Of a stretch of DNA of 64,000 nt, positions 46,137 through 60,353 are shown piece after piece (the first letter of the stretch is position 1; every line of letters begins with the position of its first letter). The notes under the pieces were generated by a model. The model saw only the letters and a list, made by a program, of their open reading frames with translations, made no database searches and was not told where the DNA came from. This stretch comes from Pieris napi (Eukaryota; Arthropoda; Insecta; Lepidoptera; Pieridae), in assembly GCF_905475465.1 (NCBI RefSeq), contig NC_062241.1, positions 5,704,001 to 5,768,000 of the forward strand, in the 5' to 3' direction. The translations under genes and the position numbers were made by a program.

Positions 46137-46415
46137 AGGCAGAATACGAAATTCCACCCGTATCACCTCGACGTCCGCCGTTCCACAACTGAGCGTTTTT
46201 CAAGGCAGTCTTTGCCGCGCACCACCTCTTTGTGGAACCAGCTGCCCTCTAAAGTATTTCCGAATCAATTCGACTTAGGGTCCTCCAAGAAAAGAGCGTA
46301 GCAATTCACAAAAAGTCGGCAACGCACTCGCGAGCCCTCTGGCATTGAGAGTGTCCATGGGCGGCGGTATCACAACAGGTGAGCCTCCTGCCCATTTGCC
46401 CTGTTCTATAAAAAA
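46137..46415 (+). mobile_element. LINE tail, family B, with coding sense
   Basis: The + frame reads RQNTKFHPYHLDVRRSTTER, then LPRTTSLWNQLPSKVFPNQF and DLGSSKKR before a stop: the C-terminus of a non-LTR reverse transcriptase. A 3' region with CCATGGGCGGCGGTATCAC and AGGTGAGCCTCCTGCCCA follows. This copy shows that the repeats at 37783 and 60184 are antisense LINE tails. Confidence 0.75.
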
Positions 46416-48100
46416 GCCAGACGAACCTTTCAGTTTTATGTAACCTTTAGCAATAAATATGTAACAATGTACTTTTAAGGAATTTCGTTTAGTATGCAAC
46501 GTCTTACATCTCGCATTCTAACTATGACATAGTTGAAGAAGTATTCATTTTATTTATATGTCGTATTCCTAGAACCACTATCTATCAACGATGAAAACAT
46601 TCTTTAATGTTTTTACGCAAAACTAATTTGAATTTTAAAATAAATAGTATACGCTACCTGGTTATCCCAATACAATAAACACAAGTAGGTAGTATCTTAA
46701 TGGTACATTTGCTAGATCGTCAAACGTCGTGGCTGGGCAAACTCAAGCGTGTGTTTAGTTCATATGTTTTTTAAGCCAAGTAGAAAGCAATCACGTTGAT
46801 TGCTATCCCTTAGGCTTCTGTAACCTTAGGAGATTATAGTTTCGCCGTAAATGAAACGCGTGTGCTATGTGCATTAGGAAACCTCTAAGACACAGAGACT
46901 ATGATATAGATTTGTATCAATAACAACAGAGATTTTATGGAACTTGACCAAAACAAAGAGAACGATAAGCTAATTAGGACAAACAATTATAACAAAATAA
47001 ATAGATGCAGGTTAAGAATAAATATTTGTTATCTATGTAGTTAATTCTGATATTTAAGTGTTTTTAAAAAGTCTGAACAGATTTAAAATTAATTTATTTA
47101 CGTACAAAGACAACTAGAGTATCGTTTTTTGAACATCAATACATCTTTCTATCAATTGGAAGCTGGAATAAAAACAGGAAGCTTCGTATTTGATCAAGTC
47201 TTCTAAATAGAAGGGAAGAATGGGCTGGCAATACATATCTGAATTTTCTATGCAAAATGCAATAATTTCCGGCTGTCAGCACTTCCTCTAGACAGTGATA
47301 AGAGTATCAATTGATTGACGCGTCCATACTTAAGTCATATTGTCCTAGTACAACGCATAACATCTTAACTTCGTTTCTCTCTTCTAAAGGTCATCGAAAT
47401 TGGTTCGTCGCTAAATAATTGTTAATTCGTAAAACAGATTTAAATTTTTAGTCTGAAACAGAATTATTTTCAGAATGAAAACGTGTTTCTTAGTCCCAGC
47501 AAAGAAGTTGACAAAATAATATTTACGGCTGTTGAAAATAAAAGTACTACTACAAACTTGCAACATGCATGTAACTACATATGTTAATACCGAGACTATA
47601 GAACATGTGGGTATACACAAAAACAACTGAGTGTGTTTGTAGGGTCTATAAAGAATAATTCTAAAACATTTTTCTTAACGTAAATGGAGTCTACAGAGTA
47701 TACAATGACCATAAACGGTCGTGTCACGGTAATCATAGGACACTAATGCGTGCACGCATCACGAGTTAATGCACCTTTTGTTCCCTAATCCTTTAGATGT
47801 GCCCGCTCTTTATAATCTCAAAAACACTAAAAGACATTTTAAACGTTTTTATAGAGGTAAATGATTTCCTGAGAGACAATAAAAATTAAGTTCGAATTGT
47901 ATAATTATGCAATATAGTAATGAAACAAATTGTATTCATTTAGCTGGAAGTAATTAAATAATACGTCTAAATTAAAGCGCAATTATTTAGCCCTAATTAC
48001 ATGCTCACTAACCAAAACCCGTGGAAATGGAATGAATTTTTATACATATAATAATCGTCTACATATGAAAACTTTTTGTCAGATACCTACATGGACGGTT
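46416..48100. other. Gene-free stretch
   Basis: No supported coding exon, RNA gene or mobile element in this AT-rich stretch. Confidence 0.35.
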
Positions 48101-48265
48101 ATCTTAATATATATAAATTACGTGTCACGTTGTTTGTCCGCTATGCACTCCTAAACTACTCAACCGATTTTAATCAAATTTGCATTTGTTTCCCTTGAAT
48201 AGTTTACTACTATGTAATATAACAAAAACTTTAGCCACAGCAAAGCTTGGCCGAGTCTGCTAATA
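48101..48265 (-). repeat. Interspersed repeat, copy 2 (family of 27224)
   Basis: Reverse-complement copy of the end and start blocks of 27224-27583: TAAATTACGTGTCACGTTGT, CTCAACCGATTTTAATCAAA, TTACTACTATGTAATATAAC and GCTTGGCCGAGTCTGCTA. The middle part of copy 1 is missing. Confidence 0.65.
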
Positions 48266-48548
48266 TAACTAGAAAATTAAACAAAACAAACTAGAGGAAG
48301 CTGATTCTGTCAGTAAAAAGCGATGTCATCATAGAGTCGATATGAGTCTCCAGGATTAGCGTGTCATGTTTGATATTTGAAGACGATTCATTGATTTGAT
48401 TAAATAGGGCGTCAGGTAGGAAAAAACATAATTGGGCCATTTCGTAATGAAGATCACATAACAGGTTATTACACATTTGTGTATTTATAATACTACTGAT
48501 AAATTAATGAGGCAAAACGTGGTTTACTGTTGAAGAAGACGAAGGTGT

Positions 48549-48668
48549 CGAAGGCTACTTCAAGAAAAGAGTGCACCAATTCTTAAAGCCCGGCATCAGA
48601 CTTGCAAGCACTCTGGCATTGTGTCCATGGCTTTCACTTAAATCAGATGAGCCTCCTGCCCCGCTATT
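48549..48668 (+). mobile_element. LINE tail, family B, short copy
   Basis: CTTCAAGAAAAGAGTGCACC, CACTCTGGCATTGTGTCCAT and GATGAGCCTCCTGCCCCG match, in the same orientation, the tail at 46137-46415. Confidence 0.6.
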
Positions 48669-51600
48669 GAAGAAGAGTAATGATTTTACATTTTTACGAA
48701 GTTCCTTCAACCTACGCGCGAGGGACCTAGTCATTATCTTGTTTATAAAAAAGGTTTGTTGTCATTCTTAACAAAGTACTTCAATGATATATAAAGAATA
48801 ACTTTTCCTACAATCGTCGATACACGTGACAAATATTAAATCAAAACAAACGACACTAACTCAATAAAACAAAAGCCAGTGATTGTATCAATCACATGAG
48901 AGGAGCATTATCTTCGATTGTCCCACTAGGGATGTTGCTTATCGATGTTTATATTCACTCAAGATCAAGTCGTTATCGATCCTTTATCCATTCGTCCAAT
49001 TCATAAAAAATATGGTTTGATAAAGATAATGACAGAAATGTTTTTCTAAGTAATAAAGTCAATTGTAAATTTCGGTTTGATGTTTACTTTTATCCAGTAA
49101 AACTATTACTTTTGTTTGTTACTCGTGTAAGTTAAAGGCAATATCAAGAATGTTAATAAAGAATAAAATTAAATCGAATAAGCCGTACTTTATTGTGAAA
49201 TCCCATAAATATAAACATTATCTATAACCATAGACACAATAAAAAACACATAATTTTTTGTTTTTATTAACACATAATAAAATCCAACAATATATTATAC
49301 ATAAAAAAGTAGTAAAACTATACTTAAAAAACTATCGATAAAAATTGAGCCAACACTACGAGGGCAGTTGTCACAACAAACCACAACATTCAACTCTAAG
49401 GTCAAGTGTTAAAGTTCAATTTGATTTACAGTAAATAATTTCAATTTGATAGTACGAGACGCAATAAATTTCAATTAATGCGACGACAGACGTATTGTCT
49501 TTCGAGATTTGGTGCGAACTTCAGATATGATAACTTCTCATATTACAAATGACCTTGATGTTCTTTAACAGGTATTTTAGCAAACATCTTCCGAGTATTG
49601 GACATAGTTCAAGTAACCACTACTTCAAACCGCTTTATAAGCCCTTATACATATATAAGCACGGGGTTGGTTTCTTGTTAGAACGCTGTTAGAAATAGAT
49701 GGGTGAAGTGTGTGAGTGAGAAAGGTGTGCGAAAGAGATAGGCTAACCCTGGGTTTTGGACTAAAAGCGTAGATAATCAAATAGGTGATATAGAATACGA
49801 ATAAAGAAAACGGAAGCACAATTATACATTTCAATATCTGAAATCAAAAGTTAGAAGTGAGTACCTTCGAGATAAACAGGTCAACTGAATTATAGTAATA
49901 GTGCTTTTGTCAGGCAGGTTTTAAATAAAAAGATAACTATTGTGATAGGTATGTAATAATTGAATGCTTATAGAACGACTATATATGGCAATACGTAAAT
50001 ATAAATATTTAACTGACTACTTGAGTAAGGAAAAATGTCTATTATGTTTGTCATGCTCGGAAAGTTTTGGTTTACAAGTCATTTTTTTTATTATTATATA
50101 GAACGAAACAGCTCTTAATTCATTATGAAGAAGTTAATATAACAAATTAATCATAGGTTTGGTCGCTTTGTCGAATATAAAATAAGTACCCCAGTGTCAT
50201 ACGAGTATATACTCTATTCTTAGCATGTTCAATATTCATATAAATTCACCCTCATAGTTCAGCTGTACACGCAAAAAATATGTATTACCTTTTCCAAAAG
50301 ACAGACTCTCGCGAGCATCTGACTTTGTTAGAACTCATGGCTAAATTTGCAATAATAAAAGTTTTTACACTATGCACCATTCGCAATAATGATTCTTTTT
50401 CTCCTTTGATAATATGCGATTACCACGCCATTGAAGTTGCCGGAAATTGGTTTACAACACATACTATGTAAATGTACATATTAGTATTCCTACTACGAAA
50501 TACTACGATTTTCGTAGCGACGTCACAAGCGTAGCGATTTAATTTTTATTGCAAATTTATACTACTATATACTTATATATTTTAAACGTAATAATTTATG
50601 TACGAGACAATGTTGAGATAGAAATTATGTTGATACTTCGTATATTTGTTTCTAAATTTACGATGGCTTTTGTGGTTAAAAGTTATTTAAGATAAAACGA
50701 TTCTCAAAACGTTTTATATTATACTATTTTTAACATATATAAATGCAAAACAATGTAGGTATTACTAACATTGACTAAGATAAATCCTACATTCATCGTT
50801 TAAATCTTAGTAGCTATTTATATGTAAAAAAATGTTTTTAACTTCGAATAATAGCCGTTCGGCATATAAATGATTAAAGGCTTACGAGATTATGCATTCT
50901 TGAAATCGGCTATTGTTTAAGAAGAGTAATAATTCACTGTGATGGTATTATGTAAACGGATGAATTATTGTAATTCGTAATCTAAATGCGTTTCTTGTAT
51001 CGAATGTTGACATGTTTGATTTTTTTTACAATGGTTACACGTGTACATTTTTTAGTGTGATTACAACACTTTCTTGAATTTGAAAAAAGAGTATTACGAA
51101 ATGTTCGTTATAAAACTTATAGGAATATCGCAAATCATTAAAGAAAGTTAGAAAATACGCAAATTTAGTTCGTATAATATTGCCGTCGTGAATAAGTAAG
51201 TTTAAAATTGAAGCTATTTATATCTCTTGACTCCATTTTATACATCACAGGTTAAAAATCACATAACAATTCACTACTCGGATATGATAATAGCAGTGAT
51301 AGTTAATAGAATATTCAAATTTTACTTCATTTGACGCTGAGTGAGCCCACGATTAATATTTCTATACTGACATCAGAAATCGTTCCCGCTTCCTCGTACG
51401 TGAAGTGCATTTTATTGAATACCTCTATCCCTCTCGACTTTACCTTAATTGGTTATGTGTGAAAGGGACAAGGAATGTTTGAAGAGCGTCTTATAGCAGT
51501 CAATCATCTATATTCGTGGTGGCTAGTGGAATATTATAAGCTTCCGGTACTGTTAAGTCAACGACTTGGTACATGGGGATTGTTTTAGTTGCTAGGTCTA

Positions 51601-53149
51601 ATGTACCTTCAAAACCAAGCCACAACTACAGAAAAAATACAAAATTTTGTATTTGCAGTAATAGTGTATCTGACATATCTTGATACTTTGAATGTAAGTG
51701 TAAGCTAGTACCTACATAAGATATTTAACATGATTCGAAAGTTAAAAAAACCATACATACATAGTAAAGTCAATAAAAACTACCTAAATTTTATAGACCA
51801 AACCAGTTTTTTTTGAATTAAGTAAACATTCAAGATTTTCATCACGTATTAGCGTATCTGAAAGGTTTTTCTTCGCACATGTACCCATCTATCGACACAA
51901 TACACGAACACATTGTAAATATTAATCGCTCGCCTTATAAGAGTACGCTGTTAGCAACCGGTACTGAGCGTTACCTGCATTGTTAATTGAATTTGTTAAT
52001 TAAATGTTGCACCGATGATGTTGCTGCACCATTGTAGGTTTAATTAATACAATATGAATTTACTATGAATTGGTTTAAACTTAATTGTTAAGCCGTATTT
52101 CTGAAGGCCAATCTCGTTTGGTTAATTAGTGTATGTTTTGATTTACTTTAATTATGTTATTTACAAAAATTTTAACTGTTTGAATAAAAGTATCAAAATT
52201 GTTTAATTGCCCTATGTCAGGTTACAGACAGATGGATGACAGATTGGATTTATAGAATATTAGTCTTAAGTGTTTAAATACGTTAAAAATATTTTGATAA
52301 TGTACATATAGGTTACACACGTTAGTACAAGACGATAAATAATTTATTTATGTCTTGTTCCCAGGTCCTGCATATAAAACAAATTCTATGTAACTTTCAC
52401 TGAATCCACAAAGGCTTTTAAAATTCGTGTCGCCATTCTGTTAACCGTTCGATTAACAAGAAAGAATTTTGTTACACGATCCGAGAATTTGTATAGGAGG
52501 AATGCTAATGTATCACATTAGTACTCGATTGACGGCGTCGATATTGAAAATTAGGCCATGTTTTCCGTGGAGAACACATTGAAAGCTAAAAGTATTTGAT
52601 TTACTATGTCGAATTGTTGATAGATGTTAAGTGTTTTTTATTTTTATTTAAGATATGTGAGCTGTTTACGCGGAATAGTGAGATATTTTTTTAGTGTCTT
52701 ATTTCTGTCTCACTAAGCAATATTCGGAGATTACGCTGTTGATTTAATTTGAGGGTTTGAAATCTAAAGCTTAAAGGCTTTAATTGTATTTCGTTACACA
52801 CTAACAGAAATTATGATTTTTTAACATCTCGGAAATACAAGAAATAACTCTGTGAGTACTGGATTTGTGATGTCTAAGGGTCTGTTTCACAATAAGATAA
52901 GTTCTACATAAGTTCCAAATTAGCTATTTATTACTTATTGGTGGGATAAACACTATGGTTGCGTTTCACGACTGTCAGATACCGCTATTCGTCACATAAA
53001 ATCCATCTTAAGTTATGAGTCCGATGAAGTGTCAAATAACACAATTTATCTTGCAAATACTTTATGTGTTGCATAGCTATTTGGTACTTTATCCATACAA
53101 TGTGAATCAGACCCTAAAGCATGTAAACTATATTTTAAATATATTGAGA
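48669..53149. other. Long gene-free stretch
   Basis: AT-rich. No exon with matching splice sites was found; a GTGAGT at 49857 and a GTAAGT near 51196 have no coding context. No complete mobile element. It could be intronic to the gene whose first exon may lie at 39524. Confidence 0.35.
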
Positions 53150-53577
53150 ACTAGCTGGCCTGGCGAACATCGTACCGCCTAACAGTCGATTCTTTATTTG
53201 TTTAAAATACATATTCTGCTATTCGGGACACCGGTCTAGCTAGTAAGGTAAAAAAAATAAAATTGATAAAACAACAAATACATTATGTCAAAAAATAAAA
53301 ATGTACCTTCCCGGAACCCCTCCACTAACACTTGAACTTTATGCTATGTTATTAAAGTTCAAATTGACTTTTAAGTATTATTACGAATATTTTGTATGGG
53401 AATATAGAAAAGTGTTGTTTTTAGACTTTTTCACTCAATTTTTTAAATTTTTCTCCGTAAGAACCATCCTCGTACTTCAAGGTATATTATAAAAAAAAAA
53501 TCAGACAAATCGGTCAAGCCGTTTTCATGTTATGTCGTGACAACGGAAAACGGGTTTCATTTTTATATATATAGATT
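53150..53577 (+). repeat. Interspersed repeat, family C, copy 1
   Basis: It begins ACTAGCTGGCCTGGCGAACA and near the end has AATCGGTCAAGCCGTTTTCA, GTGACAACGG and a TATATATAGAT tail. The copy at 60709-60942 has the same start, the ATCGGTCGTGCCGTTTCGGA block and tail. Class unresolved; perhaps a LINE 3' part. Confidence 0.5.
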
Positions 53578-54120
53578 GATACGAAATATCAGATAATTGT
53601 CAAAATTATTTACAGACGCGAGAATTTGTTGAAAATGTGCGGAATGAAAATTCCTGTCACATTAGAAACCGATTGACGACATGTTACGGTTTTGAATTCG
53701 GAATTGGGACAGTGATCGCATATTTTTCGGAAAATTGTCTCTCTGAGTGTTTTCTGTTGAAATTTTTAGACTAATTGCTTTATACTGTAGGGATATATAC
53801 TAGTTGATTACTTATACTCGTATTGTTTATAATTAATATATTAGTTTCAGTATGGTATTGTAGTATATTTAAAATTCAATAATAATCAAATTTCCATAAT
53901 TATTTTAGTATCATAACAAGATCCTTTATTTTTTATAAAATTTGGATCTTTCCTTTATTTGTCAGTCGCGATTTTTTTAAACAAAGTCCTATGGTTTATA
54001 ATGTGAGCGGAGGAAGAATGCAAATATATTTATTAACTTTGTATTGCTTTAGTAGAAAGTTATCAAGGCCCTAGAAGGTATGTAATACCAGGAATTCAAA
54101 ATATATTGTAACTGTGTTAC

Positions 54121-54165
54121 AGAGGGCAAACCGACAGGAGGCTCAGTTGATGTTTAGTGCTATAT
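54121..54165 (-). mobile_element. LINE tail, family B, small remnant
   Basis: GAGGGCAAACCGACAGGAGG followed by CTCAGTTGATGTTTAGTG matches the beginning (+ strand) of the tails at 37783 and 60184. Only about 45 bases remain. Confidence 0.4.
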
Positions 54166-54636
54166 ATAATATGGACTGTATTTTTTTAGTTGAATTTAAA
54201 ATAAAATAAAATAAATATACCGTGAACAACATTTTAAATGACTTCCCATATTTCGCAATCGATATTATCGCCTTCCTGTCGACTCGAAAATTAAACAAAA
54301 AAAGGTGTTGGAAATATCGCTATTGTTGAATAAGATTTTATCTCTGTATTGTATGGTCCCAACGTCTGAGTAGAATGGGAATGAGGCGGTTCTTAGAATA
54401 TTCTTTAGATTTGAGCACGGGTGGAATACTTAATTACCATGAGGAGAAATTAATTTGAGGTGTCAGAATGCGAAGAACCAACTTTTAAAAGAAATGCCTT
54501 AACATCTTTTATTTAATCAAGCCTCGGCACTTTACTAGATTCAACGCAACGCTTGCATATACTTTTGTAGGAAAAAGGCTTGCCGGGAACTATAATCAGA
54601 CATTTAAAGTCATGTTAGAATTTAAATTTATAAAAC

Positions 54637-54775
54637 TGTCGACGTTTTGCGTACTTTACAAGTATAATCATTTAAAGAAAAAAGCTTTTACCGGATTAAA
54701 GTTATGTATTATTATTAATTTACAATTATTTAACATACTTTTAAATTTAACCGACGTTTCGCGTGCTTTACAGCG
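54637..54775. repeat. Two related blocks, repeat-derived
   Basis: GTCGACGTTTTGCGTACTTT at 54638 and CCGACGTTTCGCGTGCTTTA at 54751, each preceded by TTTAAATTTA-like sequence, are diverged direct copies. The GC-richer sequence after the second (to about 54905) looks like an old mobile-element piece I cannot name. Confidence 0.35.
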
Positions 54776-54905
54776 TGCGTGGTCACGGTGACTGAAGACA
54801 AAAGATGTTGAATGTCAAAAAGTATCACAGCTGCAGAGAAAGTTGCATTATCTGTATTTATTTCCCCGGAGTTGGTATCGACAATGGTAACCCTCCATCT
54901 TTTAG

Positions 54906-56451
54906 TCGATACCACTACAATACTAAGTATAATCATAGTTTAATATTGCATATTATTCTAATAAATTTACGTAAATTTAATTGAAAGATAAATTTTCTTA
55001 ACATGTCTTTATAAAGTGCGGAAATAGGATTTTGATACTAAATACTAGAATTTGCTTGTAAATAGAATAAAAGCTAATATGAAATCCAAATCGCCTACAA
55101 AGCTATTAGCCCGAGTGCTTAACAAAAATAAACATTGTTCAGATCCATCAAACTCAAGTAGTTGTTATTTAATCTAGTATATTGGTCCACCCACGACCGC
55201 CCCTATTGTTACTGCTTTTCGGGTTCCGTGCAATAGGATAATTGCACCTAATAGGATGCTGGATGGATCATGGCCCGCTAAGATAGACTTAGTCCATTTG
55301 TGACTTTAGAAATAATCCGTACGTCCATCATACCTAATAAATAAAATTACAACTAATATTATAAAGAGGACATAATTGATTCTTTATTCGCCTTGAATAG
55401 TCTCCAAAATTACTGGACATATTTGAAATTCCTTTTTCTTCTTCGTTTGCTTATAAGATATTTTAAAAATCAGGTTGAAGCCACAACTTATTAACAAAGT
55501 TTAAAGTTTGTGTACCCTCAAACATGGAGGAGGTACGTACCCTCCTTTTCGAAGAACGCTGTTTGGCCAAAACTCACCGATATCCAGATTAACCATTCTG
55601 ATAAACAAGCTAGGTCTGTCTGGATATCCATTGTTGCTCCCTCACACTTTGAAATCGATTTTCCTTTAGTTTTTATAATTAAATTGTTTTGTTTTAATTT
55701 TTTTTATTATATATTCGTGTATGTCACGTTTGCCTACAAGTGCTTGTCACATTAAAATGTTGTTCTCATACCAATGTATCAATAAATACCATTAGAATCC
55801 TACATTATCTCTGAAGAACATAGGCTATAGAATTTTCTCAAAAAATTTAGGGATCTGTATAAAAACTTTGATAATGTAAGCTAAATGCTGATATCGCGTA
55901 CGCGGAAGCTATTGATAATAGAGCAAAGTTATGTACCTACTACAGTTCTATAGAAGACGTACCAAACAGCGATTGGTATTTAATCTTGTTGGTAATTAAT
56001 CTAGATTAATATCTTAAGAACGACTTTGTGAGCCTTACGTCTAATACCGTTCAAGCAAATGTTATATTTTTGTTAGAAATAAGATTTTTAAGGACTCCCG
56101 AATATCAGAATTTCACCATCTGCTGCTGTTTTTTATAAGTCTAATTATATTCTGTTTTATCACATTGATTATCAAACGGACCTGATAAAAAAAATATGTT
56201 CTAATAATTATTATACTGAACCCTTTTAAAATCCATCGCGGCGCGCTTCTAATACCTTTAACTATGGTAACCTAATTTGTAATGTCTGGCTTAAAGAAAG
56301 CATGTTATGATTCATTTATTTTTTAAACAAAGGATGTTAATGTTATACTGCCCACTTTCCGATGAGTTTCTAATTAGACCAAAGTATTATTTGTATTAAG
56401 AAAAGAAAGCCGGTGACTTCGGGCTAGAAACAATTGAATGTCTCCCACAAT
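54906..56451. other. Gene-free stretch
   Basis: AT-rich. The 81-codon frame at 55510-55755 has no known motif and no splice support. Confidence 0.3.
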
Positions 56452-56550
56452 GTTCAAGAAGGGCGGAAAGGCCGGCAACGCACTTGCAAACCTGGGCATG
56501 GGCAGCTTAATTTTAAGTGACGCATTTGCTTCCTGTCTGATAAATAAAAT
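56452..56550 (+). mobile_element. LINE tail, family B, decayed copy
   Basis: GTTCAAGAAGGGCGGAAAGG, CCGGCAACGCACTTGCAA and CATGGGCAGCTTAA follow the order of the tail at 46137-46415, with many changes. Confidence 0.5.
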
Positions 56551-59500
56551 GTAACAAAGCTGAAAAATTATGAATGCTTTCAACAGTGCTTTATAGCTTA
56601 AGCAGTCCTGAACATAAGAAGATACATCAAATGGTAATACTTGGGTGTTGGCCTAAGATTTCTCTGATTATAGATATTTAAAAACGAGATTTTTTTATGA
56701 TTATGAGAAAACGCTTATGGCTTTTCAAAAGATAATCTTTTACCGTTACTACAATTCGGCAACTACTTCGGTAAATAAGATATGATGACTATGTATGTAA
56801 TGTATTATGTAAATAATATATGGTGACATTACTTACCATAATCCTCTGTAGACAGTAAAATAAAACGAAATTATTTATATAATTTTTTATGCTATGGTTA
56901 CAATAATTGTATTAGGTTTAGATATATTATACCAAATATGCGGAAATACTTTCATACTCTTATATCATATCAGATTTGCCACCTAAGTTAGGGAACATTA
57001 ATCTTAAGCAATTTATTACAGTGCAGACAAAATTACGGTTAAATTAACACATTGAAATAGTAATTACCTCTTAGGGCATTTTGTCAACATGAATTACTGG
57101 CCTGTTATTAACAAATTAAACACGTGTAAAATGCAATATAATAAATTTTGCCGTGGACCAGTTTTCAGCCGATTTAAAGAATTGCGGCTTCCTTAGTCCA
57201 TACTTTATTTTCTTTTGCAAGCTTGAAATGCAATACAATTATCTAATAATATCGGCAAAAATTATAAATTTGGCCACTCCCGACCACTATAGTTTAGTAG
57301 TAGCTCCTGTAGAATGCGAAAGCTCCAAGGCGACTAGATTCTTTGAGTAGAAGAGATCATGGAAGGATTCGAACCCGGAATCAATAAACCAGTGCATGAC
57401 AAAGTTAAGAAATATATCGACATATAATTCATATCACGTCGTGCTTTCTTAGCATAACGTCTTTGTAACATAACGGACAATCTCAATTGAATAAAGTTTT
57501 CGGCGCTAGTGATGCCCAATCTCCAGTATTGTCGATAAATCTGACGTTTATTGTTCTTTATGCATTTTAGAATAGATTGTGAATATATAGATGGGGTAAT
57601 TGGAATTCTAATTTGGGTCAACGCCAACTAAACTAATGGCGCTTTCGTTTTTAAAATTGAACAAAGAACTCGGGGATTATTGGATATTTATTGACGTTCA
57701 CAATTAAGTACTGATTCAAACATTCTCTTTAATGCTTTGTATTTTAACCTTTTTTCTCTTTCCCCGTTGGCAGGTAAAGTAGATATTCGTGCTGAAATTT
57801 GACGAACACAGATCCTACAAACATTTATTTTGTATTAACTTTTTGTTGACAGTTAAACCTAAACCATGACTACTAATTAACTATTCTAATGTCATATCAA
57901 AATATTTATTATTAATTAATAATTAGTCATGGTTTAAGTATTTAAATAGCTTGTTTTACACAAAGGTGTATCACGAAAAAGCAAGTCACATACGCTGTAA
58001 ACATATTGGCCAAACTGCTTACCGATTTCATTTCCTATTAAACGATTAAATTTAAAACACAAATATAATAACATCATAATTTCGCCCACAAAAATGAGGT
58101 TACGTGAATCATACATTTTATTAATATTTTTGTCGATAATAAATAATAATATAGCGGCAACACTACACGTTTAGCGATTTTAGAATCAATTTATATTTTG
58201 AATAGGGCAGGACAAGGTCCATTATTTGACAGATTAATGGCTATTTAACGTGATTTTTATATGAAATTTATATTTTGGTGTTTAAATAGATAATGATTAT
58301 AAGGGCAGCTCATACAATAGTCAATAAGGGTGTATTATAATGAAATGCGAATAAAAAGTTTCACCATGCGTATGAGTACTAGTGTTATAATGAGTGATGT
58401 TATCTATTTCTCACGGCTACTTTACGAAATTTATCAAAAATTGACCTCATTTTTAATACGGGTTTCATCAAAATGAAGATTTATGGTTATTCACGTAAAT
58501 CTAAATATATGCCACACTATTATCAGGTCATAATTCGATGGTGTTATTTGGGATACGATTTTGCAGAACTCACGGACAGATTGAAAACAGCAGTCTTTCT
58601 TATGCCGTGCTTGTTTTGATTTAGTTACTCGCGCCAGAAGCTCAGTTTCATTGATTGGTTTGAATTTAACCAAAAGCTACAATACGTCTTCGTACAATCT
58701 TTTAAAATAGTTTCAATTCTTTGTATGTTGCTCTTGACAAAAAACGATTTCTTTTAATCATAATTTTAGAGTTCATCTAGCTCTATATAGACTGCTAGAT
58801 TACTTACATAGCAACTAAGACCGAACTATTACTATATCTAACTAAAACTTTATATAAAAGATATATATATAATATTTTTACTCTTTACCTGTCCTATGCT
58901 GAAACAGAAAATATTCTTATTGTGCAAGAATAGTTTAATTATAAAATGTAATTGTTTTGTAGAAATTATTGTCGCGTTCCGTTAACGTGTCAATAGGAAG
59001 AGACTAGCTGCGACACGGAACCCTAGCGTGGGGGCTAGTGCACTTACTTAAAAAACTAAAACTTTATTATACATAATATCTATCTATGTATAACAAAGCT
59101 TTTTATTTCCTTTGTTTCTATTAATATCTTTCCATTGTATTTTTTTAATGTAATTCCGTATTGTATTGTACCAAGTTCACGCTTAAACTCAATTTTTAGC
59201 ATAATTTCGTAGACAGATCACTTAACTCGTAAAACTTAGCGCTTGTCTCGTTTCCCTGTGTGATCTTTAGTTTTTTGTGGTAATACATTTTAATTTACTA
59301 GCTGATTTTAAGAACAGTGGGTGCAAGCGCTCCTTGTGTATACAATGAACGAAAATAGCGAATTGCGTGTAAGATTTGACCGATCGCGTACATAAAATTA
59401 GATACGCTAGACTTGTATATGCGGGAAGTCTTGTTTATTAGGCAGATTGGCGGTTTTTTGTTGCCTATAATTTTTTATGTTTATAGGACGTTATTAATAT

Positions 59501-59597
59501 GACGACAATTTTTATTAGTTATGAAAATGTTATAGGGAAATCATCGAAACAACTGTTACACATTTAATACTGTACAAGTTAAATGATAACATGTAAA
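56551..59597. other. Gene-free stretch with a hairpin
   Basis: AT-rich with no supported gene. At 57861-57935 AAACCATGACTA and TAATTAA pair with TTAATTA and TAGTCATGGTTT, an inverted repeat of about 19 bases per arm. Confidence 0.35.
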
Positions 59598-59840
59598 AGT
59601 GGTTTCAACGTGCGAATCCCTGAGGTCTTTAGTTCGAATCCCGGTTATGCACCAATGAACTTTCTGTTAATGCGCATTTAACACCCGCTCGTATAGTGAA
59701 GTAAAACATTGTGAAGAAACTGTCATGCCTTAGACTCAAAAATTCGACGGCATTGGTCAGGCACAGATGGCTGATTACTAACTGCCTAAGAAGAAAACAG
59801 AGAGAGAATCTGAGGCCCAGAACTAAAAGATTGTAGGCTT
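59598..59840 (+). mobile_element. SINE, same family as 19170-19451, 5' truncated
   Basis: It has CAACGTGCGAATCCCTGAGG, a B-box-like AGTTCGAATCCCGG, TGCACCAATGAACTTTCTGT and GTCAGGCACAGATGGCTGAT in the same order as the copy at 19170. The A-box region is reduced. Confidence 0.7.
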
Positions 59841-60183
59841 GATAGGGTTACTATTTACGATACCCATTAAATATAGGTTGTCTTTAAAATTAAAGAAATT
59901 CGTTAAAATAATTGAGTAATGTCAGTATTGGTACGAAATACGTAAAAGTAGAGTTCTTTGTAGTTCATTTTCGAATTAATGCTGAGTCATAAATCTTTTC
60001 GTCCTTGCTTCAAAGAAGATATCGCGTTTGTTGTTTGTTAAATCGAATCGGCATATGGTAGATATTTTATTGTGGCTTAACGAGTGCTCCTATAAAAAAA
60101 CGAAATGAACTGAGTTCGAAACATCATAGTTTTAAAAGTACTTCAATATTTTATCTTTAGTAAAAACGGTTTTTATGAAAGCT

Positions 60184-60353
60184 TTTTTTTAATGTAATAG
60201 GAGGCAAACGGGCAGGAGGCTCACGTGATGTAAAGTGATACCGCCGCCAATGGACACTCACAATGCCAGAAGGCTCGCAAGTGCGTTGCCAGCCTTTCAA
60301 GAATTGGTACGCTCTTTTCTTGAAGGACCCTAAGTCGAATTGGTTCGGAAATA
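60184..60353 (-). mobile_element. LINE tail, family B, copy 2
   Basis: Close match to 37783-37968 in the same orientation: AGGAGGCAAACGGGCAGGAG through CCTAAGTCGAATTGGTTCGG. Coding sense is on the - strand. Confidence 0.7.

Noticed and set aside
49600..49870. Exon ending at the GTGAGT near 49857
   Set aside because: The sequence before the donor has stops in all frames and no acceptor of matching phase was found.
57350..57410. tRNA-like B box (GGTTCGAATCC on the - strand)
   Set aside because: No matching D arm, anticodon stem or acceptor stem could be drawn around it; too little for a tRNA or a SINE.
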